A stretch of 64,000 nucleotides of DNA from Peptidiphaga gingivicola (GCF_001652275.1 NZ_LVZK01000002.1:107131-171130); one strand, 5' to 3'. Positions 17,521-26,940 are shown, counted from the stretch's first letter. Numbers and translations: made by a program. Notes: generated by a model not told the origin, from the letters alone.

Positions 17521-19689
17521 TCAGCCGCAAACCTGCGAGGCGTCGACCGCCTTCTGATCCTTCAGGAACTGGACGGGGTTCATGAGCTTGTCGTTTTGGT
17601 CGTGCACCTCCAGGTGCAGGTGCGGACCGGTGGAATTGCCGTTGGAGCCCACCTTTCCGATGACCTGGCCCGCCTTGACCGTGTCGCCCTTCTTGACGAG
17701 AACCCCGTTGTCGTACATGTGGATGTACCACGTGTAGTACGTCTTGCCGCCGATCTCGTGCTTGACGATGATGAGGTTGCTCGAACGCCCTTGAATCCCG
17801 GCGCCGGCGTGGGTGACGACGCCGTCGGCGACGGCGTGGATCGGCGTTCCCATCGGCGCCGCGAAATCCTGGCCGGCGTGCATCGAGACGTCGCCGTAAA
17901 TCGGGTCGACGCGGTATCCGAAGGCCGACGTCAAACGATAAACGCCTTGCTGGAGGGGCATGACGATTTGACCGCCTTGGCGAGAGCCAGCGAATGCCGC
18001 CCGCGCCCCGGCCGCCCCGGCGGCGGAGCAGGTGGTCGTCTCGTTGCCGCTCTCGTTCTCTTTGGCCTGATGAGAGAATTCGTTGGCCATCGAGCGGGCC
18101 TGCGCGTTGGCGTCGCCGGTGAGAGCGGCAGGAACGTCGGCCTTCTCTTTCGTCTCGCCGCCGATGTAGGAGCGAGAGAGATTGTTCTGCGCGGCGGTCG
18201 CCGGCGTGTTGTTCGTTGCAAGAATCGGCACGCCTACGGCCACCAGCGTCGCGACGCCGGCCGCCACGCCCTGGATAGCCCACTTCTTCGATCCGAAGGA
18301 AGCCGGCTGCTCGCTCGCGGCGCGCTCGGAGTCCGCCTTGGCGATTTTCCCCTTGGCGCCCCTGCCGTCCTTTGCAGCTTTTCCGTCCTTCGCGTCTGCC
18401 GGGGCCTTCGCCTGCGCGGCGGCCCTTCCTGCTTTGCCGCTTCTGCGCCGACGCTCCAAACGGGACATCTGCGCGCCTTCGGAAATGGCGTCGCTGATCT
18501 CGTTGCGGGTGAGAACGGCGGTCTCCTCGTCGGACTCATTCGCCCCGGCCTCGCTGTCGAAGGCCGCTGCCGCGGCCTCGGCCTCACGTTCGGCCTCGAG
18601 GATCTTCCGCGCCAACTCGGCCTGCTGCCGCCTGCGCTCCCGGCGAGCCTCTTGGCTCACGGTTTCTTGATCTGCGCGACGCTCCTCGGCGGCCCTGCGC
18701 TCGTCTTCGGCGCGTTGCTCATCGGCGGCGCGGGCCTCCGCCGCTTTTCGCGACGCCTCGGCCTCCTGTTCCCGCAGCTGTTGCGCCCTGCGGGACTTCT
18801 CCAGGCGAGCGGCCTTCTTGGCCTCGCGCTCCTTGCGCGCCTCCTCGGCTTTGCGGTCCGCCTCCGCCTGTCGGACGATCTCCAGACGCCTCGTAATGAC
18901 GGCGAACGGGCTGCTTCCCGCGGGTCCGGCGGCTGCGGCCTTTGCCTTCTGGGCTTCCTGAGCCTTCCGGGCCTCCTCGGTTTTCCGCCGCACCTCTTCG
19001 GCCTGGCGAATCGCCTCGGCCTCTTGCTCTTCCTCCGCCCGACGCGCCTCCTCAGCCTTGCGCGCCTCTTCGGCGCGCCTGGTCTCTTCGGCTTCGCGCG
19101 CCTCCTCAGCCTTACGGGCCTCTTCAGCTCTCTGTGCCTCTTCGGCGCGACGAGCTTCCTCGCGTGCGGCCCTCCGCGCCGCGCGCTCCTTGCGAAGCTC
19201 CTCCAGCTTGCGGGCCTCCTCGGCCTTGCGCGCTTCCTCGGCGCGGCGGACTTCCTCGAGTTTGCGTGCGGCCCTCCGCGCCGCGCGCTCCTTGCGAAGC
19301 TCCTCCAGCTTGCGGGCCTCTTCAGCCTTGCGGGTTTCCTCGGCCCGCCTGGCCTCTTCAGCCCGACGCGCCTCCTCCAGCTTGCGGGCTTCTTCAGCCT
19401 CGCGGACCTCTTCGGCCTTGCGCGCGGCCTCAACCCTTCGCGAAATCTCTTCTAACCGAGCTTCCTCCTCGGCGATCCTCGCACGCTCCGCCTCCTGGCG
19501 CGCGCGATTCTCAGCCTCACGGTGCTCTGCCCGCCTCGCCTTGCGTGCTTCGGCAGCTTCTTCCATCTCGCGAGCCAACCGCACCTGGCGGCGGTTGAGG
19601 CTCGGGGTCTCCTGCCTAACACCCGAACGGCGCGTCCGGGCAGCCTGAACCTGAGCCTGCGGCTCGGTGTTAAGTGCGTGCCTGCCCAT
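17521..19689 (-). CDS. M23 family metallopeptidase with very long N-terminal coiled coil
   Basis: 722 aa. Residues about 20-360 are almost wholly Glu/Ala/Arg-rich (units like AEEARKAEEARR), a predicted long coiled coil or single alpha-helix. A single hydrophobic segment near 465 (GVAAGVATLVAVGVPILA) would place the C-terminus outside. The LytM/M23 domain fills the end: MHAGQDFAAP (zinc His and Asp), YTWYIHMY and GPHLHLEVHD (catalytic HxH). The zinc ligands look intact, so it should be an active peptidoglycan endopeptidase. The intracellular coiled coil is far longer than in typical M23 proteins and suggests a division- or polarity-linked role. The start is uncertain: ATGs at 19692 and 19689 both lie right beside GGAGG. 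Confidence 0.88.
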   Translation of the reverse strand: MGRHALNTEPQAQVQAARTRRSGVRQETPSLNRRQVRLAREMEEAAEARKARRAEHREAENRARQEAERARIAEEEARLEEISRRVEAARKAEEVREAEEARKLEEARRAEEARRAEETRKAEEARKLEELRKERAARRAARKLEEVRRAEEARKAEEARKLEELRKERAARRAAREEARRAEEAQRAEEARKAEEAREAEETRRAEEARKAEEARRAEEEQEAEAIRQAEEVRRKTEEARKAQEAQKAKAAAAGPAGSSPFAVITRRLEIVRQAEADRKAEEARKEREAKKAARLEKSRRAQQLREQEAEASRKAAEARAADEQRAEDERRAAEERRADQETVSQEARRERRRQQAELARKILEAEREAEAAAAAFDSEAGANESDEETAVLTRNEISDAISEGAQMSRLERRRRSGKAGRAAAQAKAPADAKDGKAAKDGRGAKGKIAKADSERAASEQPASFGSKKWAIQGVAAGVATLVAVGVPILATNNTPATAAQNNLSRSYIGGETKEKADVPAALTGDANAQARSMANEFSHQAKENESGNETTTCSAAGAAGARAAFAGSRQGGQIVMPLQQGVYRLTSAFGYRVDPIYGDVSMHAGQDFAAPMGTPIHAVADGVVTHAGAGIQGRSSNLIIVKHEIGGKTYYTWYIHMYDNGVLVKKGDTVKAGQVIGKVGSNGNSTGPHLHLEVHDQNDKLMNPVQFLKDQKAVDASQVCG

Positions 19690-19973
19690 CATCCTCCGGT
19701 TCTACGTGATTTTCCGGTGACTCCATTACAAAATGATAACGGACCCGCCGAAAGGCCACCACCCGCTTCACGCGACGACGGCCGAGACGACCTTCTCAAT
19801 GGCGGGACGTTTTCCCAAACGCCCCCTCACTCCCTTTTAAATCACTCCTACAAATATCGCATGTATCTGCGGTCGACGTCGGTTTTAGAAGTACACATCA
19901 CTTTTGACGCATGAAACTCGTCGCCAAGTCCCGTAGCCTTAATGTGTCGAATTCCAAAGGAGTGGGGAAAACA

Positions 19974-22900
19974 GTGTCAACGCAGCCACACGACGACTTC
20001 GGGCCCAACCGCGGCTTCATCGAGGATCTCTACGCCGACTTCCTCAAGAATCCGTCTGCCGTCCCTCCGCAGTGGGGCGACCTCTTCAGAAGATGGCGCG
20101 CCGAGGGGCGCCCCGTGCACAGACGGGCGGATCCCGACACCGCCAAGGCGCAAATCGAGATTCACTCCCAGAACGACTCCCGGCAGGCGGCCCCGGACTC
20201 GGTCTCCACCCGTTCGGACCTCCCTCCCGCTCCGCCGGCCGCGGCGCAGCCGGCCCTCACCCCCTATGCCAAGCGGCACAAGCTGGTGGCGAGCGACACC
20301 CCTATCTCTTCGGGCGAAACCGTCCGCATGAAGGGCACGGCGAAGTCCGTCGCGGCCAACATGGACGCTTCGCTCGCCATTCCGACGGCGACGTCGTTCC
20401 GCGAAATCCCAGCCAAAACGATGTTCGACAACCGCGCCATCGTCAACGAGCGGCTGCGGGCCACTCGGGGCGGCAAGGTGAGCTTCACCCACCTGGTGGC
20501 CTTCGCCGCGATTGAGGCGCTCGTCCAGATGCCTGAGATGAACGACTCGTACGCGCTGGCCGACGGCAAGCCCGCGGTCCGCCATCCCGAGCACGTCAAT
20601 TTCGGCATCGCGATCGACGCTCGCCGCCCCGACGGCTCCCGCACCCTCGTCGTGCCTTCCGTCAAAGCCGCCGAACTCATGACTTTCCGCGATTTCCTCT
20701 CCGCTTACGAAGACCTCGTGCGCCGCGGACGCGAAGGCGCCTTGGGAATCGACGACTTCACGGGAACCACCGTCTCGCTCACAAATCCCGGAGGCATCGG
20801 CACAACCCAGTCCGTCCCCCGGCTCATGGCGGGGCAAGGCGCGATCATCGGCGTCGGCTCCATGGTCTATCCCGCCCAGTTCGCCGGCACGTCAGACGCC
20901 GTGCTGGCCCGCCTCGGCGTCTCCAAAGTGGTCACCGTCTCCTCCACCTACGACCACCGCGTGATTCAGGGGGCCACGTCGGGCGAGTTCCTACGCCTCA
21001 TCGAACGCAAACTCACCGGCCTCGACGGCTTTTACGACAGGGTCTTCCATTCGCTCCACGTTCCGACGGAGCCTTTCGTCTTCGAGCGCGACGTCGAATA
21101 CAACCCGCTCAAAGACCTGGACAAGGCTTCTCGCGTGACGAGCCTCATCCACGCGTATCGCTCGCGGGGGCATCTCATTGCGGACACGGACCCGATCTCT
21201 TTCCGCACCCTCCGCCACCCGGACCTTTCCCTCGGGTCCTACGGCCTGACGTCGTGGGACCTAGACCGCTCCTTTCCCACCGGGGATTTCACGGACAACG
21301 GCTCGATGACCCTGCGCGATGCGCTTTCGCTGCTGCGAGAGACATACTGCGCGTCGATCGGCTTCGAGTACATGCACATCACGGATCCGGAGCAGCGCCG
21401 CTGGTTCCAGGAGCGAATCGAGCGCCCGCGCGCCAAGCTCACCGACGACGAGCGCTTTCAGATTCTCGAGAAGCTCAATCAGGCGGAGGCGTTCGAGACC
21501 TTCCTGCACACCAAGTACCTCGGGCAGAAGCGCTTCTCGCTCGAAGGCGGGGAATCGCTCATTCCCGCGCTTGACGCCATACTTTCCCGCGCCGCCCACG
21601 ACGGCCTCGATTCGGTTGCGATCTCGATGTCCCACCGGGGAAGGCTCAACGTCCTGACGAACATCGCGGGAAAGCAGTACAAGCAGATCTTCACTGAATT
21701 CGACGGATTCGTCGACGAGCGCACCGTCCAGGGCTCGGGCGACGTCAAGTACCACCTGGGAACCGAGGGGACGTACACCTCCCCGACCGGCGAGACGACC
21801 GGCGTCTATCTCGCGGCGAACCCTTCGCACCTCGAAGCGGCGAACGGCGTTTTGGAGGGCATCGTCCGCGCACGCCAGGACCTCCAAGACCGGGGAGACC
21901 GGGGCTTCGCCGTCTTGCCGATTCTCGTCCACGGCGACGCCGCATTCGCCGGCCAGGGCGTCGTCCCGGAGGTTCTCAATCTTTCGCAGCTTCGCGGCTA
22001 CCGCACCGGCGGAACCGTTCACATCATCGTCAACAACCAGATCGGATTCACAACCGCCCCCCATTCCGGGCGCTCCTCGAACTACGCGAGCGACGTGGCG
22101 AAGGGCCTGCAGATACCGATCTTCCACGTCAACGGCGACGACCCGGAGGCAGTCGTGCGCGCGGCCGCGCTCGCGTACGAGTATCGCCAGGCCTTCTCGA
22201 AAGACGCAATCGTCGACGTCGTCTGCTATCGACGCCGCGGACACAACGAAGGCGACGATCCGTCGATGACCCAGCCGGTCATGTACGCCCTGGTCGATTC
22301 GAAGAGGACGACCCGCCAGCTGTACAAGGAGGCGCTCATCGGCCGAGGCGAGATGACAGCCGAGCAGGCAGAGGCCTTCGAAGAGAACTACCGGGTGACC
22401 CTCGACAACGCCTTCCGGCAGGTCAAGGCCGCCGAGGCCGAGGCGGCGGCCGGCAAGTCCGGCGTCTACGAAGGCCTCGAGATTCCCGCAGCCCAGCAGG
22501 AAGACGCGGGGACGATGATCGGCTGGACCAGCTGGACCACCCGCGAGATCCTGGCCAGGATCGGCGACGCCCACCTTCAAATCCCCGACGGCTTCACGCC
22601 TCACCCGAAGATCACCCAGCTCTACGAGCGCAGGGCGAAGATGATGCGCACCGGAGACGTCGATTGGGGCATGGGAGAGATCGCCGCATTCGGCTCGCTC
22701 CTCATCGAAGGGGTTCCCGTGCGCATGTCCGGGCAGGACGTGCGCCGCGGAACCTTCGTCCAAAGGCACGCGGTTTCCCACGACCATGAGACCGGCGCAG
22801 AGTGGACGCCCCTCGATCATCTGACGGAAGACCAGGCAAAGCTGTGGATCTACGACTCCCCCCTTTCCGAGTATTCGGTCATGGCCTTTGAGTACGGCTA

Positions 22901-23843
22901 TTCCCTCGAACGCCCGGACGCGCTGGTGGTGTGGGAGGCGCAGTTCGGCGACTTCGCGAACGGCGCCCAAACGGTTGTCGACGAATTCGTCTCATCCGCC
23001 GAGCAGAAGTGGAACCAGCATTCGTCTCTCGTGCTCCTCCTTCCCCACGGATACGAAGGCCAGGGGCCCGACCATTCCTCCGCGCGAATCGAGCGGTATC
23101 TCCAGCTGTGTGCGCAAGACAACATGTGGGTCTGCCAACCGTCGACCCCGGCCAACCATTTCCACATGCTGCGCACGCAGGCTTATGAGCGTCCGCGCCG
23201 GCCGCTCATTGCTTTCTCGCCGAAACAGCTTCTGCGACGTCGGGGCGTCGTCTCGCCGGTAGAAGACTTCATTCGGGGTTCCTTCCTCCCGGTCATCGGC
23301 GACGACGCCGAGCATGAAGCCCGCAGAAGCGATGCCTCGAAAGGCGCGCCCGCCGGAGATGCGCCGGCGCGAGAGGCGAGCGCCGGAGGAGCATCACGAG
23401 AGGCACCCGCCGGAGGCGCATCCACGCGAGAGGCGCCCGCCGGAGGCACATCCACGCGAGAGGCGACTACCCGAAACATGCCGCGAGCCCACGTCGACCG
23501 GGTCCTCCTCTGCTCCGGACGCATCTATTACGATTTGGCCGATTTCCGCAGGAAGATCGGGGACTGGCGGACGGCGATCGTCCGGCTCGAGCAGTACTAT
23601 CCGCTGGCCACCGAGGCTCTGCGGGCGGAGCTGGCGAAGTACCCCGGCGCCGAGATCGTATGGGTCCAGGACGAGCCCGAGAACATGGGCGCGTGGCGCT
23701 TCCTCCTCGTCACCGTGTTTCGCGAGCTCGGGCTCACGCCAAGGCTTGTCTCCCGCCCTGCCTCGGCGTCGCCGTCGGTCGGCATCGCCCGAGCCCACAC
23801 CACTCAGAACGAGATCCTCATGCGTGCTGCGTTCGAGCGCTGA
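19974..23843 (+). CDS. kgd: Multifunctional 2-oxoglutarate metabolism enzyme (2-oxoglutarate decarboxylase/dehydrogenase E1 with E2 domain)
   Basis: 1289-aa actinobacterial SucA/Kgd fusion. The N-terminal segment FGPNRGFIEDLYADFLKNP resembles the E1o leader. An E2-like acyltransferase domain without a lipoyl domain follows (AKTMFDNRAIVNERL; catalytic TYDHRVIQG at about 326). The ThDP-dependent E1 domain shows SHRGRLNVLTNI, GDAAFAGQGVV, HIIVNNQIGFTT and RRRGHNEGDDPS. It decarboxylates 2-oxoglutarate and links the TCA cycle to succinyl-CoA. The start is GTG 19974 with AAAGGAG 11 nt before; the ATG at 19911 lacks a site. A repeat-encoded Ala/Gly/Glu insert (about residues 1118-1168) interrupts the C-terminal region, an oddity in a conserved enzyme. 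Confidence 0.95.
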   Translation: MSTQPHDDFGPNRGFIEDLYADFLKNPSAVPPQWGDLFRRWRAEGRPVHRRADPDTAKAQIEIHSQNDSRQAAPDSVSTRSDLPPAPPAAAQPALTPYAKRHKLVASDTPISSGETVRMKGTAKSVAANMDASLAIPTATSFREIPAKTMFDNRAIVNERLRATRGGKVSFTHLVAFAAIEALVQMPEMNDSYALADGKPAVRHPEHVNFGIAIDARRPDGSRTLVVPSVKAAELMTFRDFLSAYEDLVRRGREGALGIDDFTGTTVSLTNPGGIGTTQSVPRLMAGQGAIIGVGSMVYPAQFAGTSDAVLARLGVSKVVTVSSTYDHRVIQGATSGEFLRLIERKLTGLDGFYDRVFHSLHVPTEPFVFERDVEYNPLKDLDKASRVTSLIHAYRSRGHLIADTDPISFRTLRHPDLSLGSYGLTSWDLDRSFPTGDFTDNGSMTLRDALSLLRETYCASIGFEYMHITDPEQRRWFQERIERPRAKLTDDERFQILEKLNQAEAFETFLHTKYLGQKRFSLEGGESLIPALDAILSRAAHDGLDSVAISMSHRGRLNVLTNIAGKQYKQIFTEFDGFVDERTVQGSGDVKYHLGTEGTYTSPTGETTGVYLAANPSHLEAANGVLEGIVRARQDLQDRGDRGFAVLPILVHGDAAFAGQGVVPEVLNLSQLRGYRTGGTVHIIVNNQIGFTTAPHSGRSSNYASDVAKGLQIPIFHVNGDDPEAVVRAAALAYEYRQAFSKDAIVDVVCYRRRGHNEGDDPSMTQPVMYALVDSKRTTRQLYKEALIGRGEMTAEQAEAFEENYRVTLDNAFRQVKAAEAEAAAGKSGVYEGLEIPAAQQEDAGTMIGWTSWTTREILARIGDAHLQIPDGFTPHPKITQLYERRAKMMRTGDVDWGMGEIAAFGSLLIEGVPVRMSGQDVRRGTFVQRHAVSHDHETGAEWTPLDHLTEDQAKLWIYDSPLSEYSVMAFEYGYSLERPDALVVWEAQFGDFANGAQTVVDEFVSSAEQKWNQHSSLVLLLPHGYEGQGPDHSSARIERYLQLCAQDNMWVCQPSTPANHFHMLRTQAYERPRRPLIAFSPKQLLRRRGVVSPVEDFIRGSFLPVIGDDAEHEARRSDASKGAPAGDAPAREASAGGASREAPAGGASTREAPAGGTSTREATTRNMPRAHVDRVLLCSGRIYYDLADFRRKIGDWRTAIVRLEQYYPLATEALRAELAKYPGAEIVWVQDEPENMGAWRFLLVTVFRELGLTPRLVSRPASASPSVGIARAHTTQNEILMRAAFER
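23373..23460. repeat. Tandem 27/30-bp repeats inside kgd
   Basis: Three consecutive units (23373-23399 of 27 bp, then 30 bp each to 23460) encode EASAGGASR, EAPAGGASTR and EAPAGGTSTR; weaker copies flank them. Unit lengths are multiples of three, so the frame is kept. They sit between two conserved parts of the E1 domain, presumably a surface loop. Confidence 0.85.
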
Positions 23844-24307
23844 GGCCCGCGTTCAAGAGCCTCCGCGCGCCTTCAAAACGCCGACGCCGACCTCCAGGAG
23901 CCGCCGCACGCTTTCACGGACTGCCGCTCCGCGCGGTTTTCTCTCGGAGCTGCTTCCCAGTCCCCAGATTGGGGCATTCTAGCCCGGCTTGTCCTCGGCT
24001 GATTCTAGCCCGGCTTGTCGTCGACTTCGGCGCAGGCAGCCCCAGCCCCGCAGAATGGGGGCGGTTCCCGCCGACGACGGCAACACTGCCCTCAACCTTT
24101 CCCAGCCCCGCAGATTGGGGGCAGTTCTCCAAGCTGGACGGGCGGCTCTCTGATGCCGACGGGCGGCCCTCCGATCCGAATGGGAGCGCTTCTTCGCCCC
24201 AGATTGACGCTTCTTCGCCCCAGATTGGCACCGCTTCCACAACAGCGGAGGCGCTACAGTCTAGAGTTGAGGTAACTTCTAAGATGTAGCACAACTGAGG
24301 AGCAAAC
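23844..24307. repeat. Repeat-filled 464-bp spacer downstream of kgd
   Basis: No gene was found. The spacer is built from short direct repeats: a perfect palindrome CCCCAGATTGGGG (23962-23974); two 26-bp copies beginning ATTCTAGCCCGGCTTGTC (23976 and 24002); two near-identical 26-bp copies containing CCCCGCAGATTGGGGGC exactly 60 bp apart (24041 and 24101); and two 21-bp copies of CTTCTTCGCCCCAGATTG (24188 and 24209). The recurring core is CCCCAGATTG. The promoter of the gene at 24308 should lie near 24260-24290 (an AT-richer stretch with TAAGAT), but no clear -35 is seen. Confidence 0.8.
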
Positions 24308-24895
24308 GTGGCGATCTTCTTCATCGGCGACGAGCTCGTCGCGGGCTTCGGCGACGCGCGGGCTCTCGGCTGGACTGGGCGAGTCATGGCACGAACCCGC
24401 AGCGAACCGCCTCTCATGCCAATAACCCTTGCCGTTCCAGGCGAAGACACAGCAGCGCTGGCCAAACGCTGGGGCGACGAAGTGGCCCGACGCCTTCGCC
24501 ACGATGAAGACAATCGTCTCATTATCGGTCTAGGATCCCATGACCTCGACTCAGGCCAGACGCTTGCCCGCGCTCGCCTCCATCTGGCGAACATCCTCGA
24601 TGCGGCTGCGCGAATGAAGCTCCGATCCTTCATCGTCGGTCCTCCCCCGCGTCGAGAAGTGCCTTTCAAAATCCAGCTGGATCTGTCGAAAGCCTTCGGC
24701 GACGTCTGCGCTCGCCGCGATCTCCCTTACGTCGACACTTTCACTCCTCTCGTCGAGCATGAACAGTGGAACACCGACTTGTCGATGTCCAGCGGCTACG
24801 AACCACGCCAAGCCGGCTACGGCCTCATCGCATGGCTGGTTCTCCACAATGGGTGGAACGATTGGCTGGGAGTCCCGGCCGTCGGCGCGTCTTAG
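24308..24895 (+). CDS. SGNH/GDSL-hydrolase-like protein lacking the catalytic residues
   Basis: 195 aa from GTG 24308 behind GAGG (7-nt spacing). The plan of an SGNH hydrolase is recognisable: an N-terminal block I (FIGDELVAGFGD), block III (IIGLGSHDL), a conserved hydrophobic beta-alpha pattern, and a C-terminal QAGYGLIAW region. The nucleophile Ser of GDS is Glu here, and the block V Asp-x-x-His is replaced by SGYEPRQAGY. No signal peptide is seen. It is either a catalytically dead binding protein or a diverged family with other chemistry. It stands alone, convergent with the HNH gene. Confidence 0.6.
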   Translation: MAIFFIGDELVAGFGDARALGWTGRVMARTRSEPPLMPITLAVPGEDTAALAKRWGDEVARRLRHDEDNRLIIGLGSHDLDSGQTLARARLHLANILDAAARMKLRSFIVGPPPRREVPFKIQLDLSKAFGDVCARRDLPYVDTFTPLVEHEQWNTDLSMSSGYEPRQAGYGLIAWLVLHNGWNDWLGVPAVGAS

Positions 24896-24903
24896 GCCCG
24901 CTT

Positions 24904-24929
24904 AGAGTCTTTAGATCAATTTAGACTCT
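24904..24929. terminator. Hairpin between convergent genes
   Basis: AGAGTCT (24904-24910) pairs exactly with AGACTCT (24923-24929) across a 12-nt AT-rich loop, 8 bp after the stop at 24895. The spacer to 25034 also contains an uninterrupted run of ten C residues near 24969-24978. The hairpin could end transcription of the SGNH-like gene; the T-tract is weak (TTTAG). Confidence 0.4.
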
Positions 24930-25034
24930 TTAGTCCCACTTAGGGCCTAAACCACCCTTCAAGGCGTTCCCCCCCCCCGCGGCCTTGGCGACCGCGCCGA
25001 CTCTTTGCCCAACCGCCTTACGTCTCTTGCTCAG

Positions 25035-26660
25035 TCATGTTCCGTGCTTCCTGGTACCCATTGTTTTGCCGTCAGGCGATGTGAAGACAAAGCCTCCGCT
25101 GTGGTGCGCGATCGCGATTTTTTCACGGTGAACTAGGGCATGGTGGTGCCAGCACAGCAGGACGGCGTTCGCAAGGTCGGTTCTACCGCCCGCTTCCCAG
25201 GGCAAGGCGTGATGAACCTGTCCATGGGAAATCGTGTCTCCGCATCCCGGATATCGGCATGTCCGATCTCTCGCGATGACCGCACGGGTTTGCGCGGGAG
25301 TGAACAGGCGTTTCTCCCTGCCCACGTCGAGCACTTCGCCGTTTGCCGAGAAAATGAGGCGTGAAACGGACGAATCGCAAACCAGCCTCGCCAGCTGGGT
25401 GGCAGACAGGGGCGAGTCGTCGTCTAAAACAGCAGGATCGTTCCCTCGTAAGGCATCAACGTCGGTCAGAGCAGGAATCGCCCCTAAAATCGTTCCAAAT
25501 TCTTCTTGTTGGCTCACAGACGATTCCAGGCACGCGCCGAAACGCCCTTGCCCTCGACCAGCTTCACGGCATGCTTCCCCTAGGCAGCCCACACCGTCGC
25601 GGCGTTCCGGTTGGTCGGTGCGGCCACGGCTCCGATCCGTCCTCGCTTTCGACAGCCGCGTCTCCTCCTTTGAAGGCGAACCGTCGCGTTCCTCGCCGAT
25701 GCCGTCGTCGCCCGCAACACTCCGGCCTTGCACGTCTTCAGTTCCCGGACGAGGCGTCCCGTTTTCCAAGCCGCGAAGAGTCTCGAAGGGGACGTGCACT
25801 AAAATATGCGGTCGGATTCTTGCTCCTTTGCCGAGGCCGCCTTCGTCAAGCTTCGCGCCGGCCAGTTCGACGAGCGCACTGGCTCGCCGTTGCGGCAAAC
25901 TTCTGGCGTCCTCAACGCGTTTGCGGCCCATGAACGCCGACAAGGCGGTGTCCACGATCGCCGAACTCTCGTCCGATAGCCACCCGGAAATGCGCATCCC
26001 CGACCCTTCTTTCGCGAAGGCCACGTTCTCTTTCTTCGCTTCGACTTTCTCGGTCTCGACTCCGAACGACGGGCTGTGCCGATAAGCGCGCGCCTTGACG
26101 CGCCGCTCGAACTCCCGCGGGGCGCACTCCCGCGCCCATGCGACAAACTCCTCCTCAACGGCGTCGGTGAACGCGTCTTCCAACTCGGGCGCCGACAAGA
26201 AGCGACGAACGACATCGACGTGCCCCGCAAAAACCTCGCCGTTCTTCAAGGCCTCCGACATCCTGCGCAGCCCCGAATCAAGGGCCTCGGCCCGTTTGAT
26301 TTCCTTGACAGCCGCGCTCGGGGATTGCCCTGAAGTCTTCTCGCTCCAAAGCACAAAGGTGCGAGCCCCCGAAGCGCGCCAACTTTCATTCTTCTCAATG
26401 GCGACGAGCATCCGCCCGCGCACCGCTCCCAGCCGAGAAACGGCCTTCGCGAGATCAGCAGCTCCAGCCGTCAGCCTTTCCTCGGACAAGGCGGAAAGGT
26501 CGACCTCCCCCAACTCCGTCACAACTTCATTCAAACGCGAAAGGCAATCGGCAAATCTGTTGTCGCCCCCTAGACTCCGCCGCTGGACAGGCGGATCCAC
26601 ATCGGACGGGCCGCAGCCGGATCCCGCGGCATCCGGCTGCATATCGGCGTCGACACTCAT
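25035..26660 (-). CDS. DUF222 domain HNH endonuclease-like protein (13E12 type)
   Basis: 541 aa. The N-terminal about 300 residues are the helical DUF222 region; the C-terminal end is an HNH/His-Me nuclease-like domain with CRYPGCGD, the GQVHHALPWEAGG His pair and LLCWHHHALVH. The family is abundant and often multi-copy in Actinobacteria, related to the mycobacterial 13E12 repeat proteins; its function is unknown, with DNA cleavage inferred only from the HNH motif. Residues about 300-400 form an Arg/Glu/Gly-rich linker. The ATG has an excellent AAAGGAGG 8 nt upstream, and the upstream DNA (26700-26820) is strikingly AT-rich, likely the promoter. Confidence 0.88.
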   Translation of the reverse strand: MSVDADMQPDAAGSGCGPSDVDPPVQRRSLGGDNRFADCLSRLNEVVTELGEVDLSALSEERLTAGAADLAKAVSRLGAVRGRMLVAIEKNESWRASGARTFVLWSEKTSGQSPSAAVKEIKRAEALDSGLRRMSEALKNGEVFAGHVDVVRRFLSAPELEDAFTDAVEEEFVAWARECAPREFERRVKARAYRHSPSFGVETEKVEAKKENVAFAKEGSGMRISGWLSDESSAIVDTALSAFMGRKRVEDARSLPQRRASALVELAGAKLDEGGLGKGARIRPHILVHVPFETLRGLENGTPRPGTEDVQGRSVAGDDGIGEERDGSPSKEETRLSKARTDRSRGRTDQPERRDGVGCLGEACREAGRGQGRFGACLESSVSQQEEFGTILGAIPALTDVDALRGNDPAVLDDDSPLSATQLARLVCDSSVSRLIFSANGEVLDVGREKRLFTPAQTRAVIARDRTCRYPGCGDTISHGQVHHALPWEAGGRTDLANAVLLCWHHHALVHREKIAIAHHSGGFVFTSPDGKTMGTRKHGT

Positions 26661-26858
26661 CGAACTCGCCTCCTTTCGCTCTCCATCCCTTCGCCCACCA
26701 TCCTACAGAAGCAGCAGCCCAATGTCAATTTTTTGTTCGATAAAATCTTTCAAATTATTCTTTTAAATACTTTATAATTACCGACTAAACAAACGACATC
26801 GAAACCTAAGTTTGCAAAACCGCGATGGAGCGTTCGGCCCTCAACCGACGCCCACCAG

Positions 26859-26940
26859 CCTATTCAGGAACAGTCATCACGCAACCAACCTATTCAAAGA
26901 TCACCACGCAACCAGCCCTATTCAGGAACAGTCACCAGGC
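26859..26940. repeat. Threefold duplication of the VOC gene 3' end
   Basis: Read on the minus strand, the end of the VOC gene (GTGACTGTTCCTGAATAGG, stop at 26918-26920) is followed by two further copies: a diverged GTGATCTTTGAATAGG (TAG at 26890-26892) and ATGACTGTTCCTGAATAGG (TAG at 26860-26862). Periods are 28 and 30 bp. Each copy keeps the TAG stop. Confidence 0.8.

Noticed and set aside
17596..19455. 619-codon plus-strand frame opposite the M23 gene
   Set aside because: Leucine-rich complement of the Glu/Ala/Arg coiled-coil codons, a composition artefact.
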